Source: Saccharina japonica
Lineage: Eukaryota; Sar; Phaeophyceae; Laminariales; Laminariaceae
Direction of reading: 5' to 3'
DNA: 64,000 bases
NCBI GenBank assembly: GCA_008828725.1
Contig: MEHQ01001039.1
Coordinates: 305,467 to 369,466, forward strand
The translations under genes and the position numbers were made by a program. Positions 12,231 to 25,453 of this stretch are shown here, piece after piece. Position 1 is the stretch's first letter. Every line of letters starts with the position of its first letter. The notes under the pieces were generated by a model that searched no databases, was not told where the DNA came from, and worked only from the letters and a program-made list of their open reading frames with translations.

Positions 12231-12337
12231 ATGCAAACAGCAGTCAGTGTGCACGTACTAGAGTAACACCCTGCGATCGCCGTACTTGCTACTTGCTACC
12301 TGATACGTTTTGGGACGCACAGTCATCAAGCAAAGGC

Positions 12338-12425
12338 CGGGTTGTGGCTGAGACATTTCTCGCAAAAGCCAACGACCAACACAGGTGCAGCGGGCAGAGG
12401 CGTGAGTTCGAATCCCACCAGCTCA
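12338..12425 (+). other. tRNA-like sequence (pseudo-tRNA or SINE head)
   Basis: An A-box-like TGGCTGAGAC and a B-box GAGTTCGAATCCC sit about 60 nt apart. Flanks can pair as an acceptor stem (CGGGTTG with CAGCTCA, 6 of 7 including wobble), and GTGAG/CCCAC forms a T-stem with one mismatch. The spacing would fit a long-variable-arm (Ser/Leu) tRNA, but no clear anticodon stem is visible. Only one copy lies in the window. Confidence 0.3.
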
Positions 12426-12619
12426 GAGCGCTTTTTTGTTGGCTTTTGTTTTGGTGGGTGGGGTGAGTAATCGTATGGGTTTCAGTGTGACGTTTGTTTC
12501 GTTCTAGTTGTATAACGTTGTAGTATGGCAATTGAATGGGTTCGAGTATGACTAGATCATGGTACCACTCGACCATGGTGCTGCTTCGTACAAACTAGGT
12601 ACACATCTACTGCTATAGT

Positions 12620-12700
12620 ACATGGTGGGTGGGTGGGTGGGTGGATCGATTGGTGGGTGTGACGATGGGTTGGGTGGGTGGGTGGTTGAGTGGTTCGTGC
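12620..12700 (+). repeat. GGGT minisatellite
   Basis: GTGGGTGGGTGGGTGG-type repeats with short interruptions. G-rich on the plus strand and able in principle to form G-quadruplexes. Confidence 0.8.
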
Positions 12701-12810
12701 CTGTGTGGGTGGTGGCACTGGTATTTGTTTGGTAATGTCTTTTCGGTAGTGGCATTATTTTGTCCGCTATACCAGCCCCGCTCTGGCATAGTTCGGCGTA
12801 CCACTACTAA

Positions 12811-13621
12811 GGGCCCGTTCAAACGGAGCGTTTTAAAGCTAAAACAAGGCCTAAAAAAAAGCGGAGATGAGATGCGCAGGACGATAGACTCCCTCTGCTT
12901 AGCGAAACGACCAAAATGAGGCCCAGGAGACCGCGATGGGTTAATTTTCTTCTTAGGTTTTGCTTAATTATAAATCGAGTAAACAAAAACCTAAAAACAG
13001 AGAGCGAGGAACAGCCCAGCGAGAAGCGAGATCATGGCGACAACCGCAGCTACGAACGCCCCGTAGACTGCACAGCCAGAAGACAGAGAGCGAAACAATG
13101 CGCGGACAACACGCCGCTGGTGCCAGTCAATGCAGTGTTCAACGCCGCAGCCAAAACCTTGGCTCATGGGGCCGTTCTCATCGCATTGCGTGCTGAAGTA
13201 CATTAAAAAACCTTCTGCTTAGCAAGCGGTGAAACTTTTTTAACAACGCATGTACTTTATCCAGCGCAGATCTCGCGGTTCAGACTACGGGTGTCATTGC
13301 AGCAGCAGAGTATGGTCGGCTAGCCATGTGGGCACACTATCAGTTTTTTTCAGGGCTGGGCGCCGCCTCTACCGTAACTGGGTGGCGGATCACTGCTGGT
13401 GCATCACTGCTGGTGCATCACCTTGGCCGTTGGCTCGTTTTCGCTCTTGATTCTCGCTTTTATTTTCACGTGTATCCTACGTACATTTGTACTCATCTTC
13501 GTTTTTCTCGGAGAAAGCGAAGTCTGTTCGTTTTTCGCTCCGTTTTTCGCATTTATTTGTTTTTAGGTTTTGTTCTTAGGTGCTGTTTTAAGGTTCTGTT
13601 GTTCCCCGTTTGGACGGGCTC
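12811..13621. mobile_element. 811-bp non-autonomous inverted-repeat element (GGGCCCGTT ends)
   Basis: The left end GGGCCCGTTCAAACGG is mirrored at the right end (reverse complement GAGCCCGTCCAAACGG). Similarity extends inward: TTTTAAAGC..AAGGCCTAAAAA on the left and TTAAAACAGC..AAAACCTAAAAAC on the right. Left flank is TAA, right flank TAC. The terminal sequence resembles the smaller elements at 41982-42332, which are flanked by TTA, so a PIF/Harbinger-like MITE is likely. No transposase motif was seen in the interior, so it is probably mobilised in trans. Confidence 0.6.
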
Positions 13622-16600
13622 TACAGTAATAGTAAATACCAGGTACTAAATGCGAATAAATCACTGCATAAACATAGATATGTACCTGGTAATGTATATA
13701 TAAATAGCATTACATTGACGTAAACTGGGGTCGGTGTTACTTGCAGCTGTTCGTAACCAACGGCCGTTTTTCTAGCGAACAGAGCCGTGCTTTCACTACA
13801 CGTAGTTTGTTTTTTCAGCTTCCGGTCACCAATTAACAGGCCTTCGCCAGTGCAATTAAGTAGCCGACAAGAAAAGAGCCCGAACTTCGTCAACGGGCAA
13901 GTAAAATAGACAGGAAAGAGCCCGCATCTCGTCAGCACAAGCAAACAACGCACGGTTTGCCATATGCCACACACAGGCCACAACCCCACAGCACGTCCGC
14001 CACAAATTTCAGTTGGCGAGGTTAGTCATATTTGTGCCTATTTGCTTAGGCTTTGTGATTAGTCGTCGGTAACGGGAGAATACACGAGCTCGTTTCAGAA
14101 TCGAATTTCTTCTGCGCAGACACCCTTAACAACAAAAAAGGAACACGAGTGAGAGTGCACCAGATTCCGCGCGCTGAGCAACCTACAGGAGGAGGAGCAG
14201 CAGCAGGGCTACAGCAGTAGCAGCGGTAGTTGTGCGTATGTGTATCCTCTCGTGCTGTTGCTGCTGCTATTTCGTATGTTGCTGCTGCTGCTGCTCCTTC
14301 GTGTACAGCGAGGTGGGAAAAGCAGGGGGAAACATTTTTGTTTTATCAAATCGTTACAGCAGTACAAAATACGTCAAACAATTATCTTTTCACGCGGGGC
14401 AATTTGCTTTCTCCTCGATCAACTACACAGTACCAACACGCTGCTACAAATCAGCTCATACGACGACAGACCTTCGAACTCGACTCTCGACATCAAATCA
14501 AAAGCCACGGTCAACCCGCTTCGTGTTGGGTAAGGCCAGTGCATGCAGACGACGGCCTCGAAGTTATTATTTGGACTCGTGGTCTAGGGGGCTAGAGTTT
14601 GTCCGCGGCGTCGTATGCTCTACATCCAAACCAGGAAAATAACCATGTTTTGACATCGGAGAGAGATCGAGATTTCCATAGGAGGTAGATCAAGAGTGGT
14701 TGATATTTTTCCTGCCCGGTTGGGCCTACTAGCGAGCAAACACCGCATGCCTGCATGGTCGACACAAGTCACAAGCCACAAAACTGTGCATCCGTCCCAG
14801 TTTTCAGTTGCTCTTCTTTTATAGGCTACTCGAACAGCAATACAGGTATACTAGGAGCCGTGATACATTTTTGTTGTCCACACAAAAAAAGGAAAAGGGC
14901 CAAAGCAAACGCCTTTCTTTGTGGCTGGCATATTCTACGATCTAGGTACAAAACAGCAGTACGTATTATATGTACTACTGTAGAAGGTACTGCTGTACGT
15001 ACATATTTTACCAGCAGGCGGCAGCATGATAAAAAAACAAATCGAGAGTTCGTACGTACACATTGTTTACTTTAGTTTCGTTCTTCGTCTAAACGCTTTG
15101 TCCGCACACTCCTACAGTCAGTACTCGTAGGTCGTATAGGTGAAGATGCAGCACTGTAGTTGCTGCTGTCGCGTTTGCTGCTGTGGTTGATGCTGCTGCT
15201 GCTGTGCATAAGTTGATGGTCTACTGCTGTCGAGGTAACCCGTATTTCTTGCGTTGCCCTTACTATGCCCACTCCGTAGGAAAGCCTTGTACCTGGTATG
15301 CATTTCCGTACATATATACGCGTACGAGCACTCGCGAACAACCAAGCCCGCTTTCTCGCAAACGCAAGACATCAGAATACCGCCGTAACGCAGCACCCAT
15401 CAACATATCATACGACCCCCGTACGTAGTAGTTTTTTACTCGCCAAAGCAAGCATCCGCCTACCAGCACGTGACACGGACATACACAGACTGCCTTTTCG
15501 CCTAAAGAACAAGTCTACAAGGTATAAAATAGGTACTCGTAGGGCAACATATTATAGCAACTACCGAGAAACTCTCACACATGACTCCGGCTTACTGCGT
15601 TGTCGGCAAAGCGCGCACCAAGACGCTGCTGCGACGTATATATATTAAAAAATTAAAAAAACAACAGCTGTGAGCTCGAGGATTTCGTCGAAACTCATCT
15701 TTGCTAGCTGAGTGTAATACTTCGATCGCGCGTACTTACGGATTTTATATGTCCTCATGTAGGATGTACATCCCGTATGAGGGACTATGGAGCATCCACC
15801 AACGTACCACTCCGGCAATAAAGTCACTGGATCTGGCGAGCAGCACTCACCTTACAGCAGTACGACACACGACAAATTACAGCTGCCTTCTCGCTAATAA
15901 GCGAGCTCCAAAATACAAAATACTCCTGATGCTGCCGTGATATACCGGTACCAGGTAGGAAGGTACCAGATAGCGCCACCTACCACATACGCCTCCCGCA
16001 AATCCTCGCCAAAGCGATCCACAGAACGATGTGACATGCCACCCACCACGACTCCCGAAACCGCCTTCCCGCCAAAGCTTGAGTCGAGTATATACGTACT
16101 GCTGTACGATGTGCTGCTGTACCCACCAAATCTGCGTCCTGCTGCCGCTGTGAGCGAGGGGTGGACAGACCTTGATAGTAAATATTTACGGGGGGTTTGT
16201 GCTTGACGCCTAAAGCCGACCCTCCGACCCGAACCCTAACCTTAACCCGAACCCTATGCCAGTGGTCAGTGCTGGGATGTTGTGCTTGGTAAGACTCTAG
16301 GTTGACTCGGCCGGCGTGGATGGTGAGCTTGGAAAGCCTCTTTGTTTGCTCGGGATGCTGTGGCTGTGGGAAAGACTCCAAGTTGATTGCGCCGCGTAAA
16401 ACATACCCTTGGCCAACCAGAGTGCCTAAATAGCTACCTTAGGAAGATCTACTATCATACTATCATGCTTTGTCCACTCGTACACTGCTGTTGCTGTGAG
16501 CACACATTTTGGGACATGAAACCCATCATTTTCTCTTCTACGAACTGTTGAGCAGTTCACCCGACAAGTAAAAAATTATGCCCACCTTTAGCTTGAATAT

Positions 16601-18565
16601 TCCCAGCAGCACAGCTGCGAAGCTCACGTTTCTATCCTTGAACCTTGGGCGGAGCTCTTGCACTTCTCTCAGGTCTTTGGTCTGCTAGTCAAGTACCTGC
16701 ATCAAGCATCAAGCATTGAAATCAAGGGTTTCCAGTTTTGTTGCAGGCGTGCTTGGTATGGGGAGGGGGATTGATGTAGCCTTTGGGAGAGGTAGTTTTT
16801 TATTGTCGGCGCCCGCCCGTCGGAAATGTGTCGCATTTTTTTACTCGCCGTCGATTTCGTGTCGCAGTGGTTTCATTTGATTAAAGTAGGTTTTCATACG
16901 ACTGGATACCCAACCAAAAGGGAACAGGGGGTATCATGAGAGGTTCGTCGGTCCTTATCGTTTTTTGCTCGAGGCCCGCCCCGCCCGCAGCCCGTAGCAG
17001 TGTGCACGAAGCAGCTCCAAATGGGGCCAGCCTCTGACGAGTATGACAAGAGCTTGCCAATTACACCACCAGAGTTAAAAAGCGTGCCCCCGTGAGCGGT
17101 GTGTGGCAAGTACTCGAGGTATCATACGACTACTCGTACGTAAAAATGAGCACAAGTACAAGCAAAACAGACTAGGCCAACACACACGACGACGACAACA
17201 TCCTTCAACCTAACGAGCTTGAGGCTGCTAGTGCTGCTTGCTGCTGTTGCTGTTGCTGCTGCTGCGGTCGTGAGAACGCTCTCCCCGCGACCGAACGAGC
17301 GTCGAATGACACGAAGAAAATAGGCACCTGGGAATCAAAGGGAATATATACACTTACTTGCTCTATGACTTCATAGCTCGGCATCGGGGACACTGCGGAC
17401 ACTGCCAGATCGATAAATTAATATAGTTTTTGTACGATGCACGTATTGTGTTGCTTTCAGCAGCGACGGAGAAGAGTCCTTGCGCCCTTTGCTTTATATC
17501 TCATTAGCCCCGATGAGTTGAGCGGAGTTGAACTATATTATGGATAGCTCTCCATGTTTTCTTTTGACTGCGGTTACTAACTCGCTGGGCATCCGACTAT
17601 AGCGCTCGTGGTGGCGGCGTTGCTGAGGGCACCTCAAGGGGGAAAAAACGCGAAAATCTTTGAAGCTACAGCCACCCGCGTCAAAAACGCCGGGAAAATA
17701 AATCGAGTTTTTTTCCTTTTTTTAATTTTTTTTACGAAAGGCGCCGCTATTAAAAAATTGCCCTTTGATACGAGTTTGTGGAGTTTGTCCGTCTCGTCTC
17801 GTCTATCTTTGTCTGATGTGTATCCACCATCGATCGCCTGGTGTAAAAGCGTGTACGTACGCCTGTTTCCTTCCTTTTACGGTTCTCGTATTTCCCAGAG
17901 TGTCAAGGCGCGAACTGGGTGGGCCTCTCTTTGAAACGGAAATCAATCTCTTGTCTGCATGATCACGATTTCGATTTTCACAAGATTTATTTCGACAAGA
18001 TTTCCAAGTGACTTTTATTTCGGTCCTTCCGCAAATACTCGCGAGGCCTGAGATTATTCTGCTGTTACCTCAACGATTGACGTCCATACAGCTAAAGCAC
18101 TCTCACCAAAGGCCTGGGCCGACTCTCAGCTTCCTCGAGTGCCCTGTCCGTTCAGTAGCCTACTGCCATGAACGATAAAAAAAAAACACCACGATTTTTG
18201 ACTTGGTACGGACCAAGTACGGACGTATCATTTGTTCAAGTACAGTACTATATACAGTCGTATACCGGTACGATCGTTTACGTACAGCAGCAGTATTTCA
18301 TCATATAGACGTGTTGCTATTTATGCAGCGCCAATTATATGCATTGGTGCGCTGTTCCCCGAAGTAAGTGCTGTTTTCGGTTGGGCGGTAGTACGAGGGG
18401 GCTACCATCGTTTCAGCAACAATAAGTATAACCGATGTGTGCTGCAAGTGAGAGCGAAGCACAAGTATACCGACCGATTGATCCCGTGATGTTGCAGGTA
18501 TGGTAGCAGGGCATAAGCCGTATAGTACCGTACACCTGTAAGGGAGAAGAGGTGTACATTATTGA
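13622..18565. other. Gene-poor stretch with simple repeats
   Basis: No gene is supported. CAG/CTG tracts occur at 14197-14300, 15169-15205 and 17225-17266. Several copies of TACAGCAGTA/TACTGCTGTA (about 14.95, 15.0, 16.1 and 18.28 kb) and of TACCWGGTA (13638, 13682, 15288, 15949) are present. About 16230-16255 has a few degenerate CCCTAA/CCCGAA units. A short minus ORF (17205-17402) with a CAG-encoded Q run was not accepted as a gene. Confidence 0.4.
15650..15785 (+). repeat. Dispersed ~130-bp repeat, copy 2
   Basis: Second copy of the repeat at 5251-5381, same orientation, about 92% identical by eye over the aligned block. Both copies start downstream of an A-rich stretch. Confidence 0.75.
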
Positions 18566-18868
18566 ATGACGCATGCGATGCAAGGAATGAATGCAACGGC
18601 AGCGGTAGCAGCAAGTGCCTCCTATTTGGAGGAAGGAAGCGGTCCCAAGTGGCGCCCTGAGGAAGAGTTCGATCCTCAGGTTACCCTCGAGGTGATAACC
18701 TCTCGGAACGTGCTGTATGGCGCAGGAAGCGACGGCCTGCGTTTTTCGCAGTTACACTCAGTCATAAGGACTGCTTTCGGGTGCGAGAAAGTTAGCACTG
18801 GTATCGAAACCTTTTGGAGGCGAATTATCGACGACCCAAGCGCCTTCCCGGCCCAGGATGTTCCCTGA
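18566..18868 (+). mobile_element. Non-LTR reverse transcriptase N-terminal fragment, family B
   Basis: The frame contains FDPQVTLEVITSRNVLYGAG, then SDGLRFSQLHSVIRTAFG and ETFWRRIIDDPSAFP. This is the typical entry to the RT fingers of stramenopile non-LTR elements (the '..GSDGLRFSHL..' type). It stops where the catalytic core should continue, so it is truncated. The same family is represented by its C-terminal end at 57.7-59.0 kb. Assignment is by recalled family pattern, not by alignment. Confidence 0.55.
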
Positions 18869-20409
18869 TGACCACAGCGCCCCCCAGAGCGAACCCACTG
18901 GCCCAAAGGGACTTGGGGAACACGATAAAATTGATATCTGAGACAACCTGGGACCATTCATAATATATCCACAACAATCTCGAAGAAAAAAAGAAGAAGA
19001 AAGACACAACAACGTCTATATTATACCCACAGCAATATTTACGAGATATCAATTTCATACGACTAAATTATACTCGCACGAACGTTTTAAATATCTTGAT
19101 ACCGGTCCTTCTCTTCTCATTCGTCTCGTGTTCTTACGGATACAGGTATTCACGCGATGAAAAACAAACCTGGAGTGTAACCTGACACAAGAGACGTTTG
19201 TTGCTTTGTCGCTGAAGCGTGGATGGCTGCACTGTGGAGCGGGAGAGAGAAGAAGAGAGGCTCGGAAGCACCTTGAAATAAACCTTGTTATCGATTAAAG
19301 ATCCTTGTCACGTACAGCATGAAATAGAGCACAGAGATGGCCAGCGAGGGCAAGCTCACGTGCAAATTCGCAATGCAGCGGAAATTAGAAAAGCCTAAGT
19401 ATCACTGGAACTCCTATTAACAGCACTACAATTAAACTGTCATCGCAATCGTATCTTGTTACAAGCACCAATCAACATCATCCCTGCTATGTACACGATA
19501 CGGCGCAATGGCATACCATTCATTCACACACAATCGTTATCCTCCCTGCGCAACCAACATCGTTTCTGCACAGTGAACGGGAGACAAAGTATTGCACTGC
19601 CGTGAAGACTCAGAACTATCCCGAAATCCGGAAGTCAATATCCAGAACCAATATAATACATGTCAAATTACAAATCGCAAAGCACCAACAGATCCTGCTG
19701 GAAAAAAGTGAATGCCTCGAAATCCATTATTCACTGCCAGGTAAGACGGCACCATTCACTATGAAACCTATTCGAATACGGATACCCAGAAATCCAAGCG
19801 AATTCAAGCAAATTCAAATATCGAAATATAAACTACACTGGCCTTAACAACTTCTCCCGGCAATCAATACCCAGTATTTCCTGTCAAATGGCCATCAAGT
19901 GAACGCAACAAGGATGATATGCGAAGTAGTATATCTGCACAGTACCAACCAGCCTTGTGTAGTACTTGGTATTCTCAATACCCCAAACTCCTTAGTAAAC
20001 CTATTATAATATCAGAGAGAACCAAAATATGAGCCTCCCATTTTCTGCAAACGCATCAGACATATACTACTCTCAAACCAAGACACGAATTTCCATCTCC
20101 AGTAATCAACATGCCCTGCCTGGCCATGGGCTGAAGTGCCCTCTGTCGAGCGATAGTAGAGAATGAGCAAACAAACGCATCAGACATATTATCGACTTTG
20201 CCAATGAGTAGTGTTTATCTGTGCGAAATACAAATGACGAACAATGTCCTCCCAGCACAGTGAACGGGATTGATTGCAATATAGCGACGCAATACCATGA
20301 TCGCTTCAAATCCACCCAAAGCAAAATCCGAATTCCAGAACCAAAATTCAACGCATCAAATTACAAGTCCCAGTTTCAGAAAATCCAGAAACACAATTCG
20401 AACCCTACC
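18869..20409. other. Non-coding, A/C-rich, internally repetitive
   Basis: A diverged direct repeat links about 19570-19690 with 20255-20370: CACAGTGAACGGGA..ATTGCA..CCAGAACCAA..CATCAAATTACAA. Because this lies directly 3' of the copia element, part of it could be element 3' UTR or LTR remnant, but no matching 5' LTR was found. Confidence 0.35.
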
Positions 20410-23215
20410 GTCTACGACATATTCCGGAACGGACGACGCAAAATCTGAAATACCACCCATAACGCCCTCGCCGCAAACGATACATCTCCTGTCATCAAAA
20501 TATCCATCAGAAAGTCTTGTTGGTAGCAAAAAACTTGACGGGTGAGCGGTTTTGTCAGGAAGTCTGCATGTTGCCTCTTTGACTCCACATGGGAAACGAT
20601 AAATCCCCGCCCGGAACACAAGCTCCCTTGGAAAGTGATCAATGTGCTTCGAATTCGACGTGCACACTGGGTTCTGTGCCAGATGCCTTGCCCCCTCGTT
20701 ATCCTCAAACACCGTGATGTACGTCTCACCGAAGCCCGGAAAAATAAAAGTCCACGCGTATCGCATATACACAGCCTCTTTGATAGTGCCTGCCAGTGCC
20801 ACGTACTCGGCTTCAGTGGTGGAAAGCGTAACGCCCTTCTGCGTTCTAGAAAACCAGCATACGCATGCACCTGCGCACATTAGCCCCGCCGGAAACCGAC
20901 CTCCTGCCAGCGGCCTTGCCAGCAAAATTTGCATTCGCGTACACTACCAGCTCAAGCCGACTGCCTTTCTGAAAAGTAATACCAAAGTCACTCGTGGAAA
21001 AAAATCTACTCCAAATTACCAATCGCAGTCCTTCAGTATAACTACATTGGCGAATTCGTGTACCCAGCTGCCGCTCTCACTGCTTTCGTGAATCCGGCCG
21101 TGTTTGGTTCGTAAGCCACATCAAGCAACCCACCAGCTCACGAAGGGGCCAGTCGCCCTCGGGTTCGTTCGGGTCGAAATCTTCGAGCTTTACACCCGTT
21201 GGGAGGGGATTATATCGACCAGAACAGACACCAAACTTGGCCGCTGTGTTTTCAGCGGAAGCTTGCTGCGAAATCGTCAAAGTACCAGCATCAAAATCTC
21301 CCACAAAACGGCAACCAGCATACCACCTCAACTCGCCCAGCTTGTTGATTGGGGACAAGCCGGTTCACGCCTCCACATAACTGATCGCACCTACTCTTAC
21401 TCCCCACCGCAAATATATCATCCACATGCACTACTGTGGCTATGGAAACATAGCCCGACTCGATCAAACACACGACACACGCATCGGCGAGACACTGTTC
21501 AAATCCAAGACTCCTTATGCGGATCATCAGGTGGTTGTGCCACGATCTCGACGCTTGCTTCAAGCCGTAGAGACTGCGGTTCAACCTTGCCACCTTACCA
21601 GACATTTATCCGCAACCCTGAGGTATGCACATGAAAACTTTTCAATCCAGGTTCGACTGGACAAACGCTTGTTCGGCATCGAAGTGATATAAATCCAAGC
21701 CCAACTCGCGAGCAACGGCACCCAACAAACGGAAACAAGACGACGCGGGCGTCGGCGCAAACGTCTCAAAGTAACCAATACCCTCACGTTTTTTTAAGCC
21801 TCTTGCCACCAGTCTCGCCCTCGCCCGCACCACTTCGCCATGCTCGTTCGACTTCCAAGTGTACACCCACTTCGTCGTAACAACGTTGAGCCCGCTTGGT
21901 TGTTGCACCTTCCCAAACGTCCCCGCGTCCGCCAGTCCATTATAATAGCCCTTCTCCGTCGCCTGGTGCCAAAGCTCTAAATATTCGTCCGCACATATTT
22001 TATATCTCCGCGCGTACGAGTCCGGCGTCGAAAGATCGCTTGCCGGGCGTATGGGCAAAGGAGGGTTCCTGTGCGGGGGAACTTGATGGAAGAGGGCGTG
22101 GCCGATACCCTCCCTATCTGCCATCAGAGGCAACAGCCCATGCCCCATATGCCTGCCATGATTGCGCGCGGTCTCCCCCCTCGTCCGCCCCCGTTGCATG
22201 CCGTCCTCCGGTGCTGAATTATGTGGGCCCAGCTCCCGGGCGGCGCGCTGTGAAGGTTGCTGTCGCGCCTGCGGCGTCGCCTGGTGTTGCGGCTGCGGCG
22301 ACGGCGGCGGCTGTAGCAATAGCTGTTGCTGCACATGCGGCGTCGTCTGGTGCTGCGGCTTCGACGATTGCGGCAGTGGCGAGGACAGCGGCAGCTGAGA
22401 GGATGACGATGTCGAGGACGCGGGCGGTGGCGGCGATGACGATGGCGGTGGCGCTGACGGTGACGATGTCAGCGGTGGCGGCGGAGGCTGGTACCATACT
22501 GCAGGGTCTTCCAGGGATTCCGGCACCTCCTGTGGCGGCGTCGGCGGCGGTGGGGGTCCTCCCTCCCCACACCGTAGGTAGAGGTCCAACGAACGCCTCC
22601 CTAGGGTGCTCCCAGGTGACATCTCGGGTGTGCATTCTGCGCCCGGACGGGGACGGTTCTTGCAGCAGTCCGATGAGTGGTGGCTGCCACCGTTTAGATG
22701 AAGGCACGCCTGTGCTTTCGCCTGCGGCTTCAACGTCCGCTGCACGTGGTGGAGCAGTCGCGGGAACGGTGCATTGCCGTGGAACTTCTGGTAGGGGTAC
22801 AATTTTTCCGGTTTCTCCCCCACCCCCGCCGTCAGGTTGAGGGTATCGCACGCGTGAAGGCATGCTTCCGCTCAGAGAGGTTCCGTTCCGTCAGCGGCAG
22901 AAGCACCCCGCCAAACAAATGAGAGGCCTCCAGGCAGGGAAACCTGTGAGAACTCTGGCGTCATCGCTATGCACCACTCTGCGACACCGATGTGCTTCGG
23001 CGAGCCAACGGGCGTGTACTCGCGGCGGCTTCCGTGGCGGTCCAGTAGCGCCACAAACTCCTCCTTGACAAACTTGATGTCATCGTCCGAGCGCACACTC
23101 CCCACGGTGGACGGGGTGCCCGTCGCACCGATGTCAGTCAGGAACTTCTCGAAAGTAGCTGGTACATCGGTTTTCTTCTTGAGACAGTGGGGTCATGAAA
23201 ACCAAGAGTAATCAT
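20410..23215 (-). mobile_element. Degenerate Ty1/copia retrotransposon (integrase-RT-RNase H)
   Basis: Minus-strand order is integrase, linker, RT, RNase H. The integrase core remnant at 23215-22880 reads DDYSWF, then SVRSDDDIKFVKEEFVALLD and GVAEW; it includes an in-frame stop. A Pro/Gln/Ser-rich linker covers 22800-22100. RT follows at 22000-21400 with TKWVYTWKSNEHGEVVRARA, LVARG, FAPTPA, then SLYGLKQASRSWH and the catalytic VHVDD. RNase H is at 20930-20500 with STTEAEYVAL and EDNEGARHLAQNP. Several frameshifts (near 21640, 21360, 21080 and 20560) separate the segments. gag, protease and the integrase N-terminal zinc finger are missing, and no LTR pair or primer-binding site was recognised. 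This is a dead copy. Confidence 0.85.
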
Positions 23216-25453
23216 CCACGATCATCTATTGATTGTGCTTGGTACTCGATACAGCAGGTATGATGACGGTTTCATATATTAGGGAGTTCATATACTTGAT
23301 GAGGCTTTCTCCATCTGTGAGGCCTCGTGCTTGCTGGTGACTCCTTGACTTCCTTGACCTGACTTGCTTGCTTGACTTGCTCGCTGCGCCTCGATGGTGG
23401 CCTACGAGGTCCGACGATAATATATATATACTTAACTACGTGGTTTATGTCTCCATGAGCAGCGCTCCAGCTCCCTTACCCTGCCCGCCTGTGCTAGGCC
23501 CTGGCATGAGCCCGAGGTCGTATCAATATCATCATTATTATGTACTCGGCACCAGACGACCGAGGCCTCTACCCCGACAGGTCTACGAACGAGGGTTCCA
23601 GGGGTTCTGTCGAGCGGTGGTGCCAGCCGATCGTGAGAAACAAATATGTGTGAGATCGAACGTTATGGTACAACCACTATGTGGCTCCTTTGTCTTGCTG
23701 ACATTCATTTCGCCACCCAAAGCTTAAAGGCTGCGCAACAACAGTGCGTATGGTCGAAAAAAAATACATATATACCTGGTATGAAGTAGTACCGCTTATT
23801 TTTTTCAAAAAACGATACGAATCGCTCTCGTATATAGTACCTGGTATACCCGGTATACGTCATACGCACAAAATAAACGTATCGTTCTCGTATGTAGTGC
23901 CAGGGCACATATTATCGTACACATTTTCGGAACAGTCAAATGCGGCGACAAGATATCATAGTGGCGTGATGTTCTCGCCACTATCTCAGGGGTCAGACAG
24001 TGGCGAGACACCCCTGTTTTTGTTAGAGTTTCCCATCTTGGATTTTAGTGGGCCTACCTTGGTCTCCATACGGGGTGTACACCCATTTCCTTTGGCACCA
24101 TGTTGCAGAGATGAAGATGAACGCGCCACAAAGTGCTACCATAACGTCCAGTCTAAAAGCTATAAAGCAGAACATGAAATTCAAGGAGAACGCCACCAGC
24201 CGATCGTGAGATCCTGTGTAAAGCCGGTTTTAAACCTACAGTACTGTAGAACATCCATTGAAGATTCGGCTGCTCAAAACCCAACGACGCAACGAACACA
24301 GGAGGCTATATATGTTTCGCGTATGAGGTATCACGAAATAGTGCCAATACGTACATATGAGAAAATGAAAGAAAGGAATCCTGATTGGAAGACGCCCCTA
24401 CAAAAAGCCTCACTCCAAGGCTTTCACTTTCCAGGGCAATACGATGGCACCAGCCGATCGTGAGCCCGTCCAAATAGACTCTGTACAAAGCTGGTGTCAC
24501 TAAAACAGAGCTTTAATCGATGATGCGTCACGAAAAAAAACTCTAATGTTCCTCTACAAGTAGTCTAAACTGCCAGGCTACGAAGCCTCAACACGAACCG
24601 AAAAAACAAAGGGGAAAGGGAAGGAAACCTATCTGAAACGTCGCAAATCCCGAAAATGAACGATCCTAATCTGACAAAAGCAAAACAACGAAGACGGCAA
24701 AACAGTCGAGCGCAGTGCTGTCGAGAAAATCAGTTCACCACGATTCGCAAAAGGGGTGACGAAAAAGCCTGAGAAAAAAACGCCGTAGTAAGCAATCGCC
24801 AGGGAAAATCCTCTACATTGGTATGAACCAGATTTTACCCGAATCACCCAAGGCGGCATGACAGGGGTGGGTCGGCAGGACAATAAATAAAAAAAACGCG
24901 TTTTCTCAAAGGCCACGAAGGACGAAAACGCTGAGGTTTTCCCCGACGCGCGAGGCAGCGTATCATACCCCAAAAACGTGCGTGCGTACACGAATCAGCT
25001 AACCATGGTTTGCAGACACTAAGAACGACAAACGGCAAAGGGCCAAAAAGAAAACAAGGAAGCCTACACCACCGTACAGGCAACGTCAGACAATATCAAC
25101 CGTCAGCGTAGTACCCAGATCACCCCAGGCGATGACAGGCGTGGGTCGGCAGGACAAAAACGAAAAAAAACGTGTTTTTTCTCTCTACGTACATATTCAT
25201 AGTTGGAAGAGCTCACTCGGCGCTACGTGGAAGTCTTAATAGATGCAGAATGCCTTGAGAACAGGCGCAAGAGTAGGAACATTCCCCCTTTTGCTCGTCG
25301 AGATACTATTAATAGACAACCCGCTTTCAAATTACAATACTTAACATTCGTTCCTCCCGCCATGAAAATCCACGCGCTTCTTGTTTGTTGTGGTACACGT
25401 CTACCCCTGTACAACAACACGATCGTGGAAAAACATTCTTCTGAGCGCTACAG
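23216..25453. other. Intergenic with short direct repeats
   Basis: CCAGCCGATCGTGAG occurs three times (about 23617, 24196, 24451); the last two are followed by diverged versions of a GTGTAAAGCCGGT-type tail. 24838-24912 and 25106-25180 are another direct pair (ATGACAGG.GTGGGTCGGCAG, then GACAA..AAAAACGCGTTTTCTC). About 23945-24010 can fold partly (TAGTGGCG..CGCCACTA). No gene is supported. The upstream edge may retain leader sequence of the copia element. Confidence 0.4.

Noticed and set aside
14230-14642. Three overlapping plus-strand ORFs of 97-136 codons
   Set aside because: All three frames open across CTG repeats; no domain.
17205-17402. 65-codon minus ORF with poly-Gln and a strong GTAAGT donor-like site
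   Set aside because: Could be a first exon, but no partner exon or domain was found; the Q run is just a CAG microsatellite.
21896-22840. 314-codon Ala/Val-rich plus-strand ORF
   Set aside because: Antisense shadow of the GC-rich Pro/Gln/Ser linker of the copia polyprotein; no domain and no start context.
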